The notes below the pieces were generated by a model. That model did no database searches, was not told the origin of the DNA, and worked only from the letters and a program-made list of their open reading frames with translations. From Dehalococcoidia bacterium UBA2158 (GTDB lineage Bacteria > Chloroflexota > Dehalococcoidia > Lucifugimonadales > UBA3495), in assembly GCA_002328185.1 (NCBI GenBank), contig DCWQ01000002.1, forward strand, positions 22,563 to 34,225: a DNA stretch of 11,663 bases, read 5' to 3'. Positions within the stretch are counted from its first letter, which is position 1, and each line of letters starts with the position of its first letter. Shown one piece after another: positions 1 to 7,237 of the stretch. Made by a program: the position numbers and the translations under genes.

Positions 1-1803
1 TTCCCTTGGTTAGTCCGTGTTCTTTCTTGGGTCGGAACCCGGGTCGGCCCTGCCTGGTTCCATTATGCTTTATTGAAGCTGAGCCGCGACCCGATTCCCC
101 ACGGCTCCTTGGTCATCATCCTGATGCTAGCAGCGGCGTTGGGCGTATTTGGGGCTACCTTCCAGTCCAGTTTGTCCCAGTCCCAAGGCGACCAAGCCCG
201 TTACCGCGTGGGTGGAGAAATGGTGGTGAGAGGCTCGGGATTACCTCTAGACGCGCCAATGATACTGGAGAAGATACCTGGGGTTTCGGCGGTAAGCCCG
301 GTGCTTCGCGACTCGGTGACGACGGTCGACGGCCGGCTAGGCGACAGGGTGCAATTGCTGGCAGTTGACTCCCGAACCGTAGCGGAAAATTCTTGGTTTA
401 GGAAGGATTTTTTCCCGGGCGGCCTCCGTGAGGTCGGCAAGTTGCTCAGGCCCAGGAATATTCCAGTCAGCCTCGCGGGTACTGGCATCCCGCTCCCTGA
501 AGACACCGTTTCCCTGGGGGTTTGGGTAGACAGCAGCGAACTCTCTGGGCTTGATATCACGGCAGGCATTATCATGCGGATTAGGATAATGGCGGGCGCC
601 GGCCACTATCGCACTATTTCCATGGGCAATGTTCTGCAGCCATTTGACCCTGACATCGCTGGTGCCGAGGAAGATAATGGCCGATGGCGTTTGTTTACAG
701 GGGAATTTCCTTCAACCGAAGCCCGCGGATCATTTCCCTTAGAATTAGTCTCGGTTTATTTCACCTCGGCAGCAATCCAGTTTCCTGAGGGTGCTTTACG
801 GCTGGACGACATCACCGCTTTCGCACCATCCACAGGTCCGGACGGGTTGATCGTAGAGGGATTTGAAGATGGGGTCGCGTGGGTCCCACTGGCTAACCAA
901 GGTCAAACGGCAGACATGGTCCTGCAATCTACCTCAAGCGCTCGGAGCGGCGGCGCAAGCCTTCAATTCTCGTGGCAGGCACCGTTCTCGAATGATCCGC
1001 GGGGTATCCATCTACCGCCAGGCCCATTCCCGGTCCCGGCGATCGGCGGACCCAACTTCCAGGTTGAACAGCTGGTGCGAGTAAAACTGGGCAGCCTCGC
1101 CGTCCCTGTGCAAGTTGTAGGCTTGTTGGACCATTTCCCGACGTTGTACCCCGGTCGGGACCCCTTTCTTTTGGTGGACTTGTCAAACTACCGGGAGTAC
1201 GTTCTCCGCCTGCCAGCCGGCGCCTTGGAAGGGCCCGGTGAGATGTGGCTTTCGCTGCTTCCGGACACAGACCGGCAAGGGATCATCGACCAAATACGGG
1301 ACCTGATCCCAGGATTGATCTCAATCAGAGACCGGGAGGATGTGGCGTTGTTTTCCGCGAAGAACCCTCTGACAGGCGGGGGTTGGGACGGTCTCACGGC
1401 TCTTAGCATGGGGGCCATTGGTATAACAGTCTTGCTGGCGCTCAGCGTACATGCATTGGTATCCGTCAGCATGGGCCGTACTGACCTGGCGGTGATCCAG
1501 GTATTGGGGTTTTCACGCCTGGATCTATTCCTTTCGCTGGCCACAGAGCGCTTAATCATCGCAGTATTGGCCATCGCCGCTGGATCTGCCATGGGTTACT
1601 GGCCTGGTCTCGAGATATTGGGACTGATGGACCTGACGCCACGGGGAGATGCTCCAGTGCCTCCGCTGGTTCCGTCCGTCAACCGTTGGTTGATGGCTGG
1701 GGCATTGTCCGGATTGCTAGCGGCTTCAGTACTCTCCGTTGGCTTCGCTACCTTGGCAGCCTTAAGGCTCAAGCCTTCCGAGGTCCTGCGGGATGGGGCT
1801 TGA
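1..1803 (+). CDS. FtsX-like ABC transporter permease, C-terminal part (5' end outside window)
   Basis: Membrane subunit of an ABC transporter of the FtsX/MacB/LolC type, cut by the left edge. The frame is open from base 1 and encodes 600 residues. The first possible start is TTG at 73, but the 24 codons before it are open, so I treat this as a partial gene. Visible order: a membrane segment at about residues 36-54, a long extracytoplasmic region of about 400 residues, then three membrane segments at about 464-488, 518-540 and 563-588, followed by the FtsX-style ending LKPSEVLRDGA. This is the usual one-plus-three FtsX layout, probably the second half of a two-module permease. Around residues 284-340 the extracytoplasmic part resembles a jelly-roll (concanavalin/carbohydrate-binding-like) segment, with EGFEDGVAWVP followed by SGGASLQFSW. 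The substrate cannot be read from the sequence. Its ATPase partner would lie upstream or elsewhere. The family call is firm; the jelly-roll segment is an inference. Confidence 0.85.
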   Translation, partial: FPWLVRVLSWVGTRVGPAWFHYALLKLSRDPIPHGSLVIILMLAAALGVFGATFQSSLSQSQGDQARYRVGGEMVVRGSGLPLDAPMILEKIPGVSAVSPVLRDSVTTVDGRLGDRVQLLAVDSRTVAENSWFRKDFFPGGLREVGKLLRPRNIPVSLAGTGIPLPEDTVSLGVWVDSSELSGLDITAGIIMRIRIMAGAGHYRTISMGNVLQPFDPDIAGAEEDNGRWRLFTGEFPSTEARGSFPLELVSVYFTSAAIQFPEGALRLDDITAFAPSTGPDGLIVEGFEDGVAWVPLANQGQTADMVLQSTSSARSGGASLQFSWQAPFSNDPRGIHLPPGPFPVPAIGGPNFQVEQLVRVKLGSLAVPVQVVGLLDHFPTLYPGRDPFLLVDLSNYREYVLRLPAGALEGPGEMWLSLLPDTDRQGIIDQIRDLIPGLISIRDREDVALFSAKNPLTGGGWDGLTALSMGAIGITVLLALSVHALVSVSMGRTDLAVIQVLGFSRLDLFLSLATERLIIAVLAIAAGSAMGYWPGLEILGLMDLTPRGDAPVPPLVPSVNRWLMAGALSGLLAASVLSVGFATLAALRLKPSEVLRDGA

Positions 1804-2062
1804 AGACAGCCATAACCGCACAAAGTTTCCAATCTCAAAGAGCGGCTGGAAACGATCGGCAAAATGGTATGCTGTGCCGCTATGTTACCAATTCCAACTG
1901 CAATCCAGACAAACTTTCGACTGAAACTCCACCCAGCAGGAAGCCAGCATACCCAATGTAGTCTGACCTCGTTTGCCATATCGGATACAGCGCGGAACCG
2001 CTTAGATGCGATACCACAATTGAATCAGGAATTCCGTGAATCTGGGATCCTCTTGAAGTTTA
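1804..2062. other. Intergenic gap between permease and MFS genes
   Basis: No gene is recognised in these 259 bases. Short open frames cross it, but they resemble no known family and overlap the end of the permease. An inverted repeat GTTTCCA...TGGAAAC (about 1824-1853) could form a 7-bp stem with a loop of about 15 bases. It has no T-run after it, so it is not a convincing terminator. No good sigma-70 promoter for the downstream MFS gene stands out. Confidence 0.5.
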
Positions 2063-3307
2063 GTGATGCAATCACAGACCTCTAGGCTCAGTCGGCGGTT
2101 CCAGATATTCAGCGCCCTTCGTCATCGCAACTTCCGCTTGTTTTGGCTGAACGGCGCCACCCAGGCCATGGCCCAAGGTATGCAGTTTCTTATCCTGGGC
2201 TGGCTAGTTTTGGACATTACCGGGTCTTCTTACCAATTAGGATTGGTAATCTTCGCCTTCGGTCTCCCGAATATCCCGTTCGCGTTATTGGGCGGCGTGA
2301 TCGCTGACCGTGCGAACCGGCTCAAGCTGTTGATACTCACCCGTATTTGCGTGTCAACCCTTATTTTTGCTCTTGCCATCCTAAGGATCAGTGAACTGTT
2401 GGATATCTGGCATGTTTACGCCGTCGTGTTTCTCCTGGGAACGATTCAAGGGCTGAACATGCCGGCGCGCCAGGCCATAGTAGCGGACCTGGTAGAGCGG
2501 GATAACATGATGAACGCTGTCGCGTTACATACCTTGGTTAATCAGACCGGCCAGATCATAGGACCGGCAGCAGCGGGAGGAATCATCGAATTGGTGGGGA
2601 TAGGCCCAACTCTATTGGTTAATGCGGGTCTTTATCTGTCCGGGATCGGATTCTTGGTTTTTATCACGGAATTACCACGTAGATCCGCAACCAAAGGGGT
2701 TACGCTGCTGGTGGAATTAGGAGCCGGATTGCAATGCGTTCGATCAACTCCAATCCTACTTACTGTCATTGGGATGACTCTAGCTTTTGCGTTTTTCGCG
2801 TTGTCCTTCCGTCAGGTGATGCCCGCTATTGCTCAAGAAGTGTTAGAGATCGGTGCAGGTGGGACCGGATTGCTATTGTTGGCGGTCGGTCTGGGATCAT
2901 TATTCGGAAATCTGATACTGGCCGGGCTGGGGGACTTCCGACGTAAGACGAGTTTGCTCATGGCGTCGGTGCTACTTCAATCTATGTTCCTTACTTTATT
3001 CGCCTGGTCGCCTTGGCCCTGGGTATCTTGGATAATATTATTGTTCGTGGGAGCGATGAGTTTCGGGTTTTTCGTGCCATTGGTGGTCACCTTGATTCAA
3101 CTTAATGTGCCCCCTGAGTTGCGCGGCCGGGTATTGAGCATATTGGGACTCGCGCCGGCCGTCCATTATCTCGGTGCACTGCCCTTGGCCTTGGCGGCCA
3201 ATGCTATATCCTGGCCCGTTGCCGTCACGGCTGGTGCAGGTCTGAGTATGCTTGTGGCGTTATGGCTTGGGGTATGGCGTCCGGTCTTACGTCAATTGGC
3301 GGAATAG
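2063..3307 (+). CDS. MFS transporter, EntS/MFS_3-like exporter
   Basis: Integral membrane transporter of the major facilitator superfamily, 414 residues, the usual length for a 12-helix member. The N-terminus (ALRHRNFRLFWLNGATQ) and the loop after helix 4 (QGLNMPARQAIVADLVERD, MNAVALHTLVNQTGQIIGPA) are typical of the MFS_3/EntS-like exporters, which pump out siderophores, drugs or unknown small molecules. Motif A lies between helices 2 and 3 (GGVIADRANRLK, residues 77-88), and PELRGRVLSILGL is the matching region of the C-terminal half. Translation may start at GTG 2063 or at the adjacent ATG 2066. An in-frame TGA at 2054-2056 excludes a longer protein, and no strong Shine-Dalgarno sequence precedes either codon. 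The gene uses more A/T-ending codons (tta, ata, att) than the suf genes. It may be its own transcription unit. The substrate is unknown. Confidence 0.88.
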   Translation: MMQSQTSRLSRRFQIFSALRHRNFRLFWLNGATQAMAQGMQFLILGWLVLDITGSSYQLGLVIFAFGLPNIPFALLGGVIADRANRLKLLILTRICVSTLIFALAILRISELLDIWHVYAVVFLLGTIQGLNMPARQAIVADLVERDNMMNAVALHTLVNQTGQIIGPAAAGGIIELVGIGPTLLVNAGLYLSGIGFLVFITELPRRSATKGVTLLVELGAGLQCVRSTPILLTVIGMTLAFAFFALSFRQVMPAIAQEVLEIGAGGTGLLLLAVGLGSLFGNLILAGLGDFRRKTSLLMASVLLQSMFLTLFAWSPWPWVSWIILLFVGAMSFGFFVPLVVTLIQLNVPPELRGRVLSILGLAPAVHYLGALPLALAANAISWPVAVTAGAGLSMLVALWLGVWRPVLRQLAE

Positions 3308-3643
3308 GACGTAAATATCGGGATTCGAAATTTCCGGAATCGCTTGTGTCCAGACAGCCCGCAGCCTACTAGGACAACCTAACGCAGCCAACACCATCCT
3401 ACCGTTTTCGACCCTACCTGACCTCTACCATAAATAGAATTAGGGTGCGTTTGAAAACCGATCAATCCAATCGCCCACCGCTAAAACAACAATTCTCGAA
3501 GCCAACATGTATGTCGATGGCAATTGCTCAACCCAGGATGAGCGGGTTGCTTATGTGCCACAGTCCAATGAGCCGACGCCTGGATCCCTGCTTTCGCAGG
3601 AAAGCCGAGTGGGGCCACGTGTCTACTTCCCTTGTCGTAGAGT
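3308..3643. other. Gene-free stretch between convergent genes
   Basis: These 336 bases separate the MFS gene from the converging suf cluster. No protein family is recognisable. A GTG-initiated frame of 68 codons at 3445-3651 shows no domain, and its last part is the translated hairpin repeat at 3578-3606. A weak inverted repeat GATTC...GAATC lies shortly after the MFS stop, without a T-run. No convincing terminator is seen for either flanking gene, though the hairpin repeat could contribute. Confidence 0.55.
3578..3606 (-). repeat. Degenerate copy of a dispersed hairpin intergenic repeat
   Basis: Read on the minus strand, this is TTTCCTGCGAAAGCAGG followed by GATCCAGGCGTC. It closely resembles the widespread non-coding repeat of the form ATTCCTGCGAAAGCAGGAATCCAG, found between genes in many bacterial genomes. 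The core stem CCTGC/GCAGG (3587-3591 with 3596-3600) encloses a 4-base loop. One outer pair is mismatched, so this copy is worn. Its place between convergent genes is typical. The match to the repeat class is from memory of its consensus; no second copy is in the window. Confidence 0.55.
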
Positions 3644-4102
3644 CTAAATAGCTTTCTTGCGGTAGGCTTTGATGCCTTCTTCCAGGGCGGTCAAAGGCAG
3701 TAAGGCGCACTTGATCCGCACCGGGTACTGCCGCACTACCTGAAGGGCGCGTAGGTCGCCCAAATCAACCTCATCGTCTCCAGCGCCGTTCTTCATGGCT
3801 TCCCGGAACTTTTCCCCCAGAGCTTCCACTTCGCCCAGGGATTTGCCCTGTAGTAGGCCGGAGAGCATGGAGGTGGCTGCCTGGATGATGGAGCAACCCT
3901 CGGCGTTGGCGCTCACCCCGAGCACCTTGCCTTGGCTGTCCAGCTTGAGCTGCAATATGGCACGGTCACCGCAGAACGGGTTGAACTCTTCAGCCTCCAC
4001 ATCGGCGTCGCCAAGGGACTCACGGTTGCGGGGGTGGCGATAGTGGTCCATGACCAAATCGCCGTAAAGGCCATCCAATGGAACATCAGGCTGTTGAGGC
4101 AT
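3644..4102 (-). CDS. Second SufU-like iron-sulfur/sulfur-transfer scaffold protein
   Basis: A 152-residue cytoplasmic protein of the NifU N-terminal/SufU family. The zinc or cluster ligands are all present: Cys44 and Asp46 (NPFCGD), Cys70 (EGCSIIQAA) and Cys132 (VRIKCALL). The spacing of 62 residues between the second and third cysteines carries the roughly 20-residue insertion that sets SufU apart from IscU, and Arg129 lies at Cys-3 as in SufU. It should accept sulfur from a SufS-type desulfurase. It is clearly diverged from the neighbouring SufU: it has a longer N-terminus (PQQPDVPLDG), GCSIIQAATSML instead of GCAISRASASMM, and a shorter tail (KKAI). It lies 89 bases beyond the first sufU, past a terminator, with no clear ribosome binding site. 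It may have its own weak promoter or be reached by read-through. The family is certain. Whether it duplicates SufU or serves another partner is unknown. Confidence 0.9.
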   Translation of the reverse strand: MPQQPDVPLDGLYGDLVMDHYRHPRNRESLGDADVEAEEFNPFCGDRAILQLKLDSQGKVLGVSANAEGCSIIQAATSMLSGLLQGKSLGEVEALGEKFREAMKNGAGDDEVDLGDLRALQVVRQYPVRIKCALLPLTALEEGIKAYRKKAI

Positions 4103-4167
4103 TGAAAATCAGTCGCAAAAAAGTAATATCCCCGTCCAGCTTAGCACAGCAGAACTAGGCAACTTAT

Positions 4168-4199
4168 CCGAAAAAAGCCCGGCTACGCCGGCTATTCGG
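4168..4199 (-). terminator. Rho-independent terminator of the suf operon
   Basis: On the minus strand the stem AGCCGGC (4193-4187), loop GTA, and return arm GCCGGGCT (4183-4176, one bulged G) are followed by six T (4176-4171). An outer CCGAA/TTCGG pair (4199-4195 with 4172-4168) can extend the hairpin. The structure starts inside the TAG stop codon of the first sufU, so the last codons of that gene form part of the terminator. On the plus strand no T-run follows, so it should act in the suf direction only. Confidence 0.82.
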
Positions 4200-4638
4200 T
4201 GGTTACTTCTGATTCGCCGGAGAGGGCCGCTTTCATGGTATGCCAGGCCAAGATGGCGCACTTAATGCGGGTGGGGTATTCGTTGACGCCGGAGAGAGTT
4301 TCCAGGTCGCCCAGCGTGTCGAGGTCAAGCTCCGCGCCAGGCTCAGTGATCATGTGGTGGAAGGCGTCGAAGATCTGTTCGGCTCGCTCCAGGGTTTGGC
4401 CTTTGATGCTCTGAGTCATCATGGAGGCCGAAGCGCGAGAAATGGCGCAACCGGTGCCCTGGAACCCCACATCGTCGATCTGCCCGTCGACAACCTTCAG
4501 GTACAGGGTTATCTGGTCTCCGCACAGGGGGTTGAACCCATCCGCAGTCTGGTTCGCTTCCTCGACCTTCTTGAAGTTATGGGGCTTGCTGTTGTGCTCC
4601 AGGAGAATCTCCTGGTACAGGTCACTGAGGCCAGCCAT
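4192..4638 (-). CDS. sufU: SufU, zinc-dependent sulfurtransferase/scaffold of the SUF system
   Basis: A 148-residue cytoplasmic protein that takes persulfide sulfur from SufS and passes it to the SufBCD assembly complex. It keeps the family hallmarks: Cys39 and Asp41 (NPLCGD), Cys64 (GTGCAISRASASMM) and Cys127 (TRIKCAILAW), with Arg124 at Cys-3. The 63-residue distance between Cys64 and Cys127, against about 43 in IscU, marks it as SufU rather than IscU. Its ATG overlaps the TAA stop of sufS by one base (TAATG), and AGAGG at 4653-4649 inside the end of sufS is a plausible ribosome binding site. It is the last gene before the terminator. A SufE protein, the alternative sulfur acceptor, is not in the window. 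Confidence 0.95.
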   Translation of the reverse strand: MAGLSDLYQEILLEHNSKPHNFKKVEEANQTADGFNPLCGDQITLYLKVVDGQIDDVGFQGTGCAISRASASMMTQSIKGQTLERAEQIFDAFHHMITEPGAELDLDTLGDLETLSGVNEYPTRIKCAILAWHTMKAALSGESEVTTE

Positions 4639-5864
4639 TAACCGAACACCTCTAGGACCCGGTCGATTCCCTTGACCAGGGCGTCGATGTCTTCCTTGGT
4701 GTTGTAGAAGGCCAGGGAGGCCCGCGCGGTGGCGGGTATCTGGAACCGCGCCATCACCGGCTGGGCGCAGTGGTGTCCCGTGCGTACAGCGATGCCCTGT
4801 TCGTCCAAGATGGTGCCGATGTCATGGGGGTGGGCTTTGTCAATCACGAAGGACAGGATGCCGGCTTTGTGCTCGGCCGTGCCTATTATCCGCAAGCTTT
4901 CAATGGCGGAAAGGGCCTCGGTGCCGTACCGGAGCAGTTCGTCTTCGTGGGCGGTGATCTGGTCGAAACCCAGGTTGTTCACGTAGTCAATGGCCGCGCC
5001 TAGACCGATGGCACCGGCGATGTCTGGGGTGCCGCCCTCAAACTTGTAGGGCAGGTCGTTGTAGATGGTCTTTTCGAAGGTGACCGACTTGATCATCTCG
5101 CCGCCGCCGAGGAAGGGTGGCATGGCCTCCAGGTACTCTTTTTTTCCGTAGAGGACCCCTATGCCGGTGGGTCCGAACAGTTTGTGACCGGAGAACACGT
5201 AGAAATCACAATCCAGTTCGTTCATATCCACGGGCATGTGGGGAACTGCCTGAGCTCCGTCCAACAGCACCGGCGCACCGTGGGCGTGGGCCATCTCGAC
5301 GATCTGCTTGGCCGGCAGGATGGTACCCAGGGCGTTGGATACGTGGGTGATTGAGACCAGTTTGCTCCGGGAACTGAGCATCTTCTCGTACTCGTCCATG
5401 ACCAGTTCGCCGGTGTCGTCGATGGGCACAACGAGCAGGTTGGCCCCCATCTCCTCGCACAGCATCTGCCAGGGCACGATGTTCGAGTGATGCTCCATGT
5501 TGGATACGATGATGTCGTCGCCGGGACCAACGTTCTGGCGTCCATAGGAATGAGCCACCAGGTTTATGCCTTCAGTAGTGTTCCTGGTATAGATGATTTC
5601 TTTATCGTCATCGGCGTTGATGAACTGCCTGATCTTGGACCGCGCGTCCTCATAGCCGTCAGTGGCCTGCTGGCTCATGGTGTGGACGCCGCGGTGCACG
5701 TTGGAGTTGGTTGTCGTGTAGTAGTTGACGATGGCGTCGATCACTGACTGGGGTTTCTGCGACGTGGCCCCGTTGTCCAGATAGACCAGCGGGTTGCCAT
5801 TGATCCGTTGTTTCAGTATTGGGAAATCATCCCGGATCTTGTTGATGTCGAACGTCGTGGTCAT
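4638..5864 (-). CDS. sufS: SufS group II cysteine desulfurase
   Basis: A PLP enzyme that converts L-cysteine to L-alanine and holds the sulfur as a persulfide for SufU. From ATG 5864 it has 408 residues, normal for SufS. Lys228 in FSGHKLFGP is the PLP lysine; His126 (NMEHHSN), Asp202 and Gln205 (LLDGAQAV) are cofactor contacts. Cys366 in RTGHHCAQP is the sulfur-carrying cysteine, and Arg381 (ARASLAFYN) is the substrate-carboxylate arginine. The short RTGHHCAQP loop is that of group II (SufS) rather than group I (NifS/IscS). The open frame continues upstream to 6080, but that part is a shadow of sufD. The chosen ATG fits the family N-terminus (DDFPIL, VYLDNGATSQKP) and overlaps the sufD stop as ATGA, pointing to translational coupling; GAAGGG lies just before it. 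Confidence 0.97.
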   Translation of the reverse strand: MTTTFDINKIRDDFPILKQRINGNPLVYLDNGATSQKPQSVIDAIVNYYTTTNSNVHRGVHTMSQQATDGYEDARSKIRQFINADDDKEIIYTRNTTEGINLVAHSYGRQNVGPGDDIIVSNMEHHSNIVPWQMLCEEMGANLLVVPIDDTGELVMDEYEKMLSSRSKLVSITHVSNALGTILPAKQIVEMAHAHGAPVLLDGAQAVPHMPVDMNELDCDFYVFSGHKLFGPTGIGVLYGKKEYLEAMPPFLGGGEMIKSVTFEKTIYNDLPYKFEGGTPDIAGAIGLGAAIDYVNNLGFDQITAHEDELLRYGTEALSAIESLRIIGTAEHKAGILSFVIDKAHPHDIGTILDEQGIAVRTGHHCAQPVMARFQIPATARASLAFYNTKEDIDALVKGIDRVLEVFG

Positions 5865-7213
5865 CTGCCCTTCGCGATGGGCAGGGATTTGTTCGGGATG
5901 GCGGCGGAGAAAATGGTGTTCAGGTCTTCGCGCAGGGACTCGGGCTTGACCGTGTCTATGATCTCGCTGGCGAAAGCGTGGATCAGCATGCGGCTGGCGG
6001 CGTCGAGATCCAGGCCCCGGCTCCGCAGGTAGAACAGGGTGTCTGCATCGATATGCCCGGCGGTGGCGCCGTGGTTGCATTTCACGTCGTCGGCATAGAT
6101 GAGCAAGCTAGGTTTGCTGTCGACCTCGGCTTGGGTCGAGAGAATGAGGTTCTTGTCGGTCTGTTCTGCGTCGCTCTTCTGGGCGTCGCGGCGCACTATC
6201 ACCTCGCCGCCAAACACTGCCCTGGACTTGCCGTCCAGTATCCCCTTGTAGTTCAAGCGGCTGGTGCAGTGGGGTTTGGCGTGGTCGATGCTGATCAGGT
6301 TGTCGATGTGCTGGTTGTCGGCGGTGAGGTAGAGCCCATTCAGAGAGCAATACGCGCCGGGCCCGTCCAGCAGGACTTCCATGTCGTTCCGGGCCAGTGT
6401 CGTGCCCAAGGTGAAAGATGCCGAATCGAAACTGCTCTCCCTTTCTTGATTGACCCGGTTGGTGCCGACATGGAAGGCTTTGTCACCCTCCAGCAGCAGC
6501 CGGTAATGGTCGATCCGGGCCCCTTTGCCGGCCGATATCTCGGTGACGGCGTTGGTGAAGTAGACCCTTTCTTTTGGTCCGGAGTAGCTCTCAACGACCG
6601 TGATATCTGTATTCGCGCCGGCAACGATCAGAGTCCTGGGGTGGGTAACTTTGGGTTCTGTGCCGCCTACCGTGATGTAGGAGAGTCGCACCACCACTTT
6701 CTCTGCATGGCCGTCGGCGACGTGGATATAGGCCCCGTCATGCAGGAAGGCGGTGTTAAGGGCGGCAAACCCGTCGTCTGCAGGAGCGTAGCGCCCGACC
6801 TGGCCTTTCAAGTCGAATGCGTTATCTGAGGCGACCGACGCCAAGCTGACGGCGGTAACTCCACCCGGACCGATTGCCGGTGACGATAGTTCTGGAGAGT
6901 AATGGCCATCAAGGAAAACCAGGTCGTAGACCGCAGGTCCATCCATGTTGTAGGTAGGAACCCATGCTCTGGAGCCGTTGGCGGTGGCAGGGCTATCCGC
7001 AAGACCGAAGTCGGTCTTTGCGATGGGTGCCACGTTGGTGTACTTCCAGCGTTCGTTGCCCCGGCGCGCCATGGGGAAGCCGATCTCGTTGAACGTGGAC
7101 CAGGCATCGTCTCTTAGGTCGCGAAGCCAGGGTGGCGCGTCGGCTCCCTGCCCCTGGACGAGGGACTGAAAATCGACAAGGTATTGGGCGTGTTTGGCAG
7201 GTGCGGAGGTCAT
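5861..7213 (-). CDS. sufD: SufD, Fe-S cluster assembly scaffold subunit
   Basis: A 450-residue partner of SufB in the SufBC2D complex, where the nascent cluster is built at the SufB-SufD interface. Recognisable parts are the N-terminal helical region with ERWKYTNVAPI (around residue 55), a central right-handed beta-helix, and the C-terminal helical domain that docks SufC. In DDVKCNHGATAGHID, His381 corresponds to the His360 shown to matter in E. coli SufD, and Cys379 lies two residues before it. The C-terminal part (LFYLRSRGLDLDAASRMLIH) is family-typical. It follows sufC after 24 bases and its stop overlaps the sufS start by 4 bases. SufD is more variable than SufB, but the position and the CNHGAT motif settle the call. 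Confidence 0.94.
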   Translation of the reverse strand: MTSAPAKHAQYLVDFQSLVQGQGADAPPWLRDLRDDAWSTFNEIGFPMARRGNERWKYTNVAPIAKTDFGLADSPATANGSRAWVPTYNMDGPAVYDLVFLDGHYSPELSSPAIGPGGVTAVSLASVASDNAFDLKGQVGRYAPADDGFAALNTAFLHDGAYIHVADGHAEKVVVRLSYITVGGTEPKVTHPRTLIVAGANTDITVVESYSGPKERVYFTNAVTEISAGKGARIDHYRLLLEGDKAFHVGTNRVNQERESSFDSASFTLGTTLARNDMEVLLDGPGAYCSLNGLYLTADNQHIDNLISIDHAKPHCTSRLNYKGILDGKSRAVFGGEVIVRRDAQKSDAEQTDKNLILSTQAEVDSKPSLLIYADDVKCNHGATAGHIDADTLFYLRSRGLDLDAASRMLIHAFASEIIDTVKPESLREDLNTIFSAAIPNKSLPIAKGR

Positions 7214-7237
7214 GAGGTCTCGTTGTCCCAGTGCGCG

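Noticed and set aside
6..368. 120-codon plus-strand frame overlapping the permease
   Set aside because: It overlaps the permease frame, which shows clear FtsX features, and the product has no recognisable content.
1824..1853. Terminator after the permease gene
   Set aside because: The 7-bp stem has a long loop and no T-run follows it on either strand.
1864..2085. Possible small gene between the permease and MFS genes
   Set aside because: The frame overlaps the MFS start, has no ribosome binding site or family resemblance, and its composition looks non-coding.
3445..3651. Possible 68-residue protein between the convergent genes
   Set aside because: It begins with GTG without a ribosome binding site, includes the translated hairpin repeat, and runs into the end of the second sufU-like gene on the other strand.
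5865..6080. N-terminal extension of SufS by 72 residues
   Set aside because: This part of the frame lies entirely inside sufD, has no SufS-like content, and the internal ATG at 5864 gives the normal SufS length and N-terminus.
5978..6829. Long plus-strand frame of 283 codons opposite sufD
   Set aside because: It is the antisense shadow of a G/C-rich gene. It contains no recognisable domain, and sufD on the other strand is certain.
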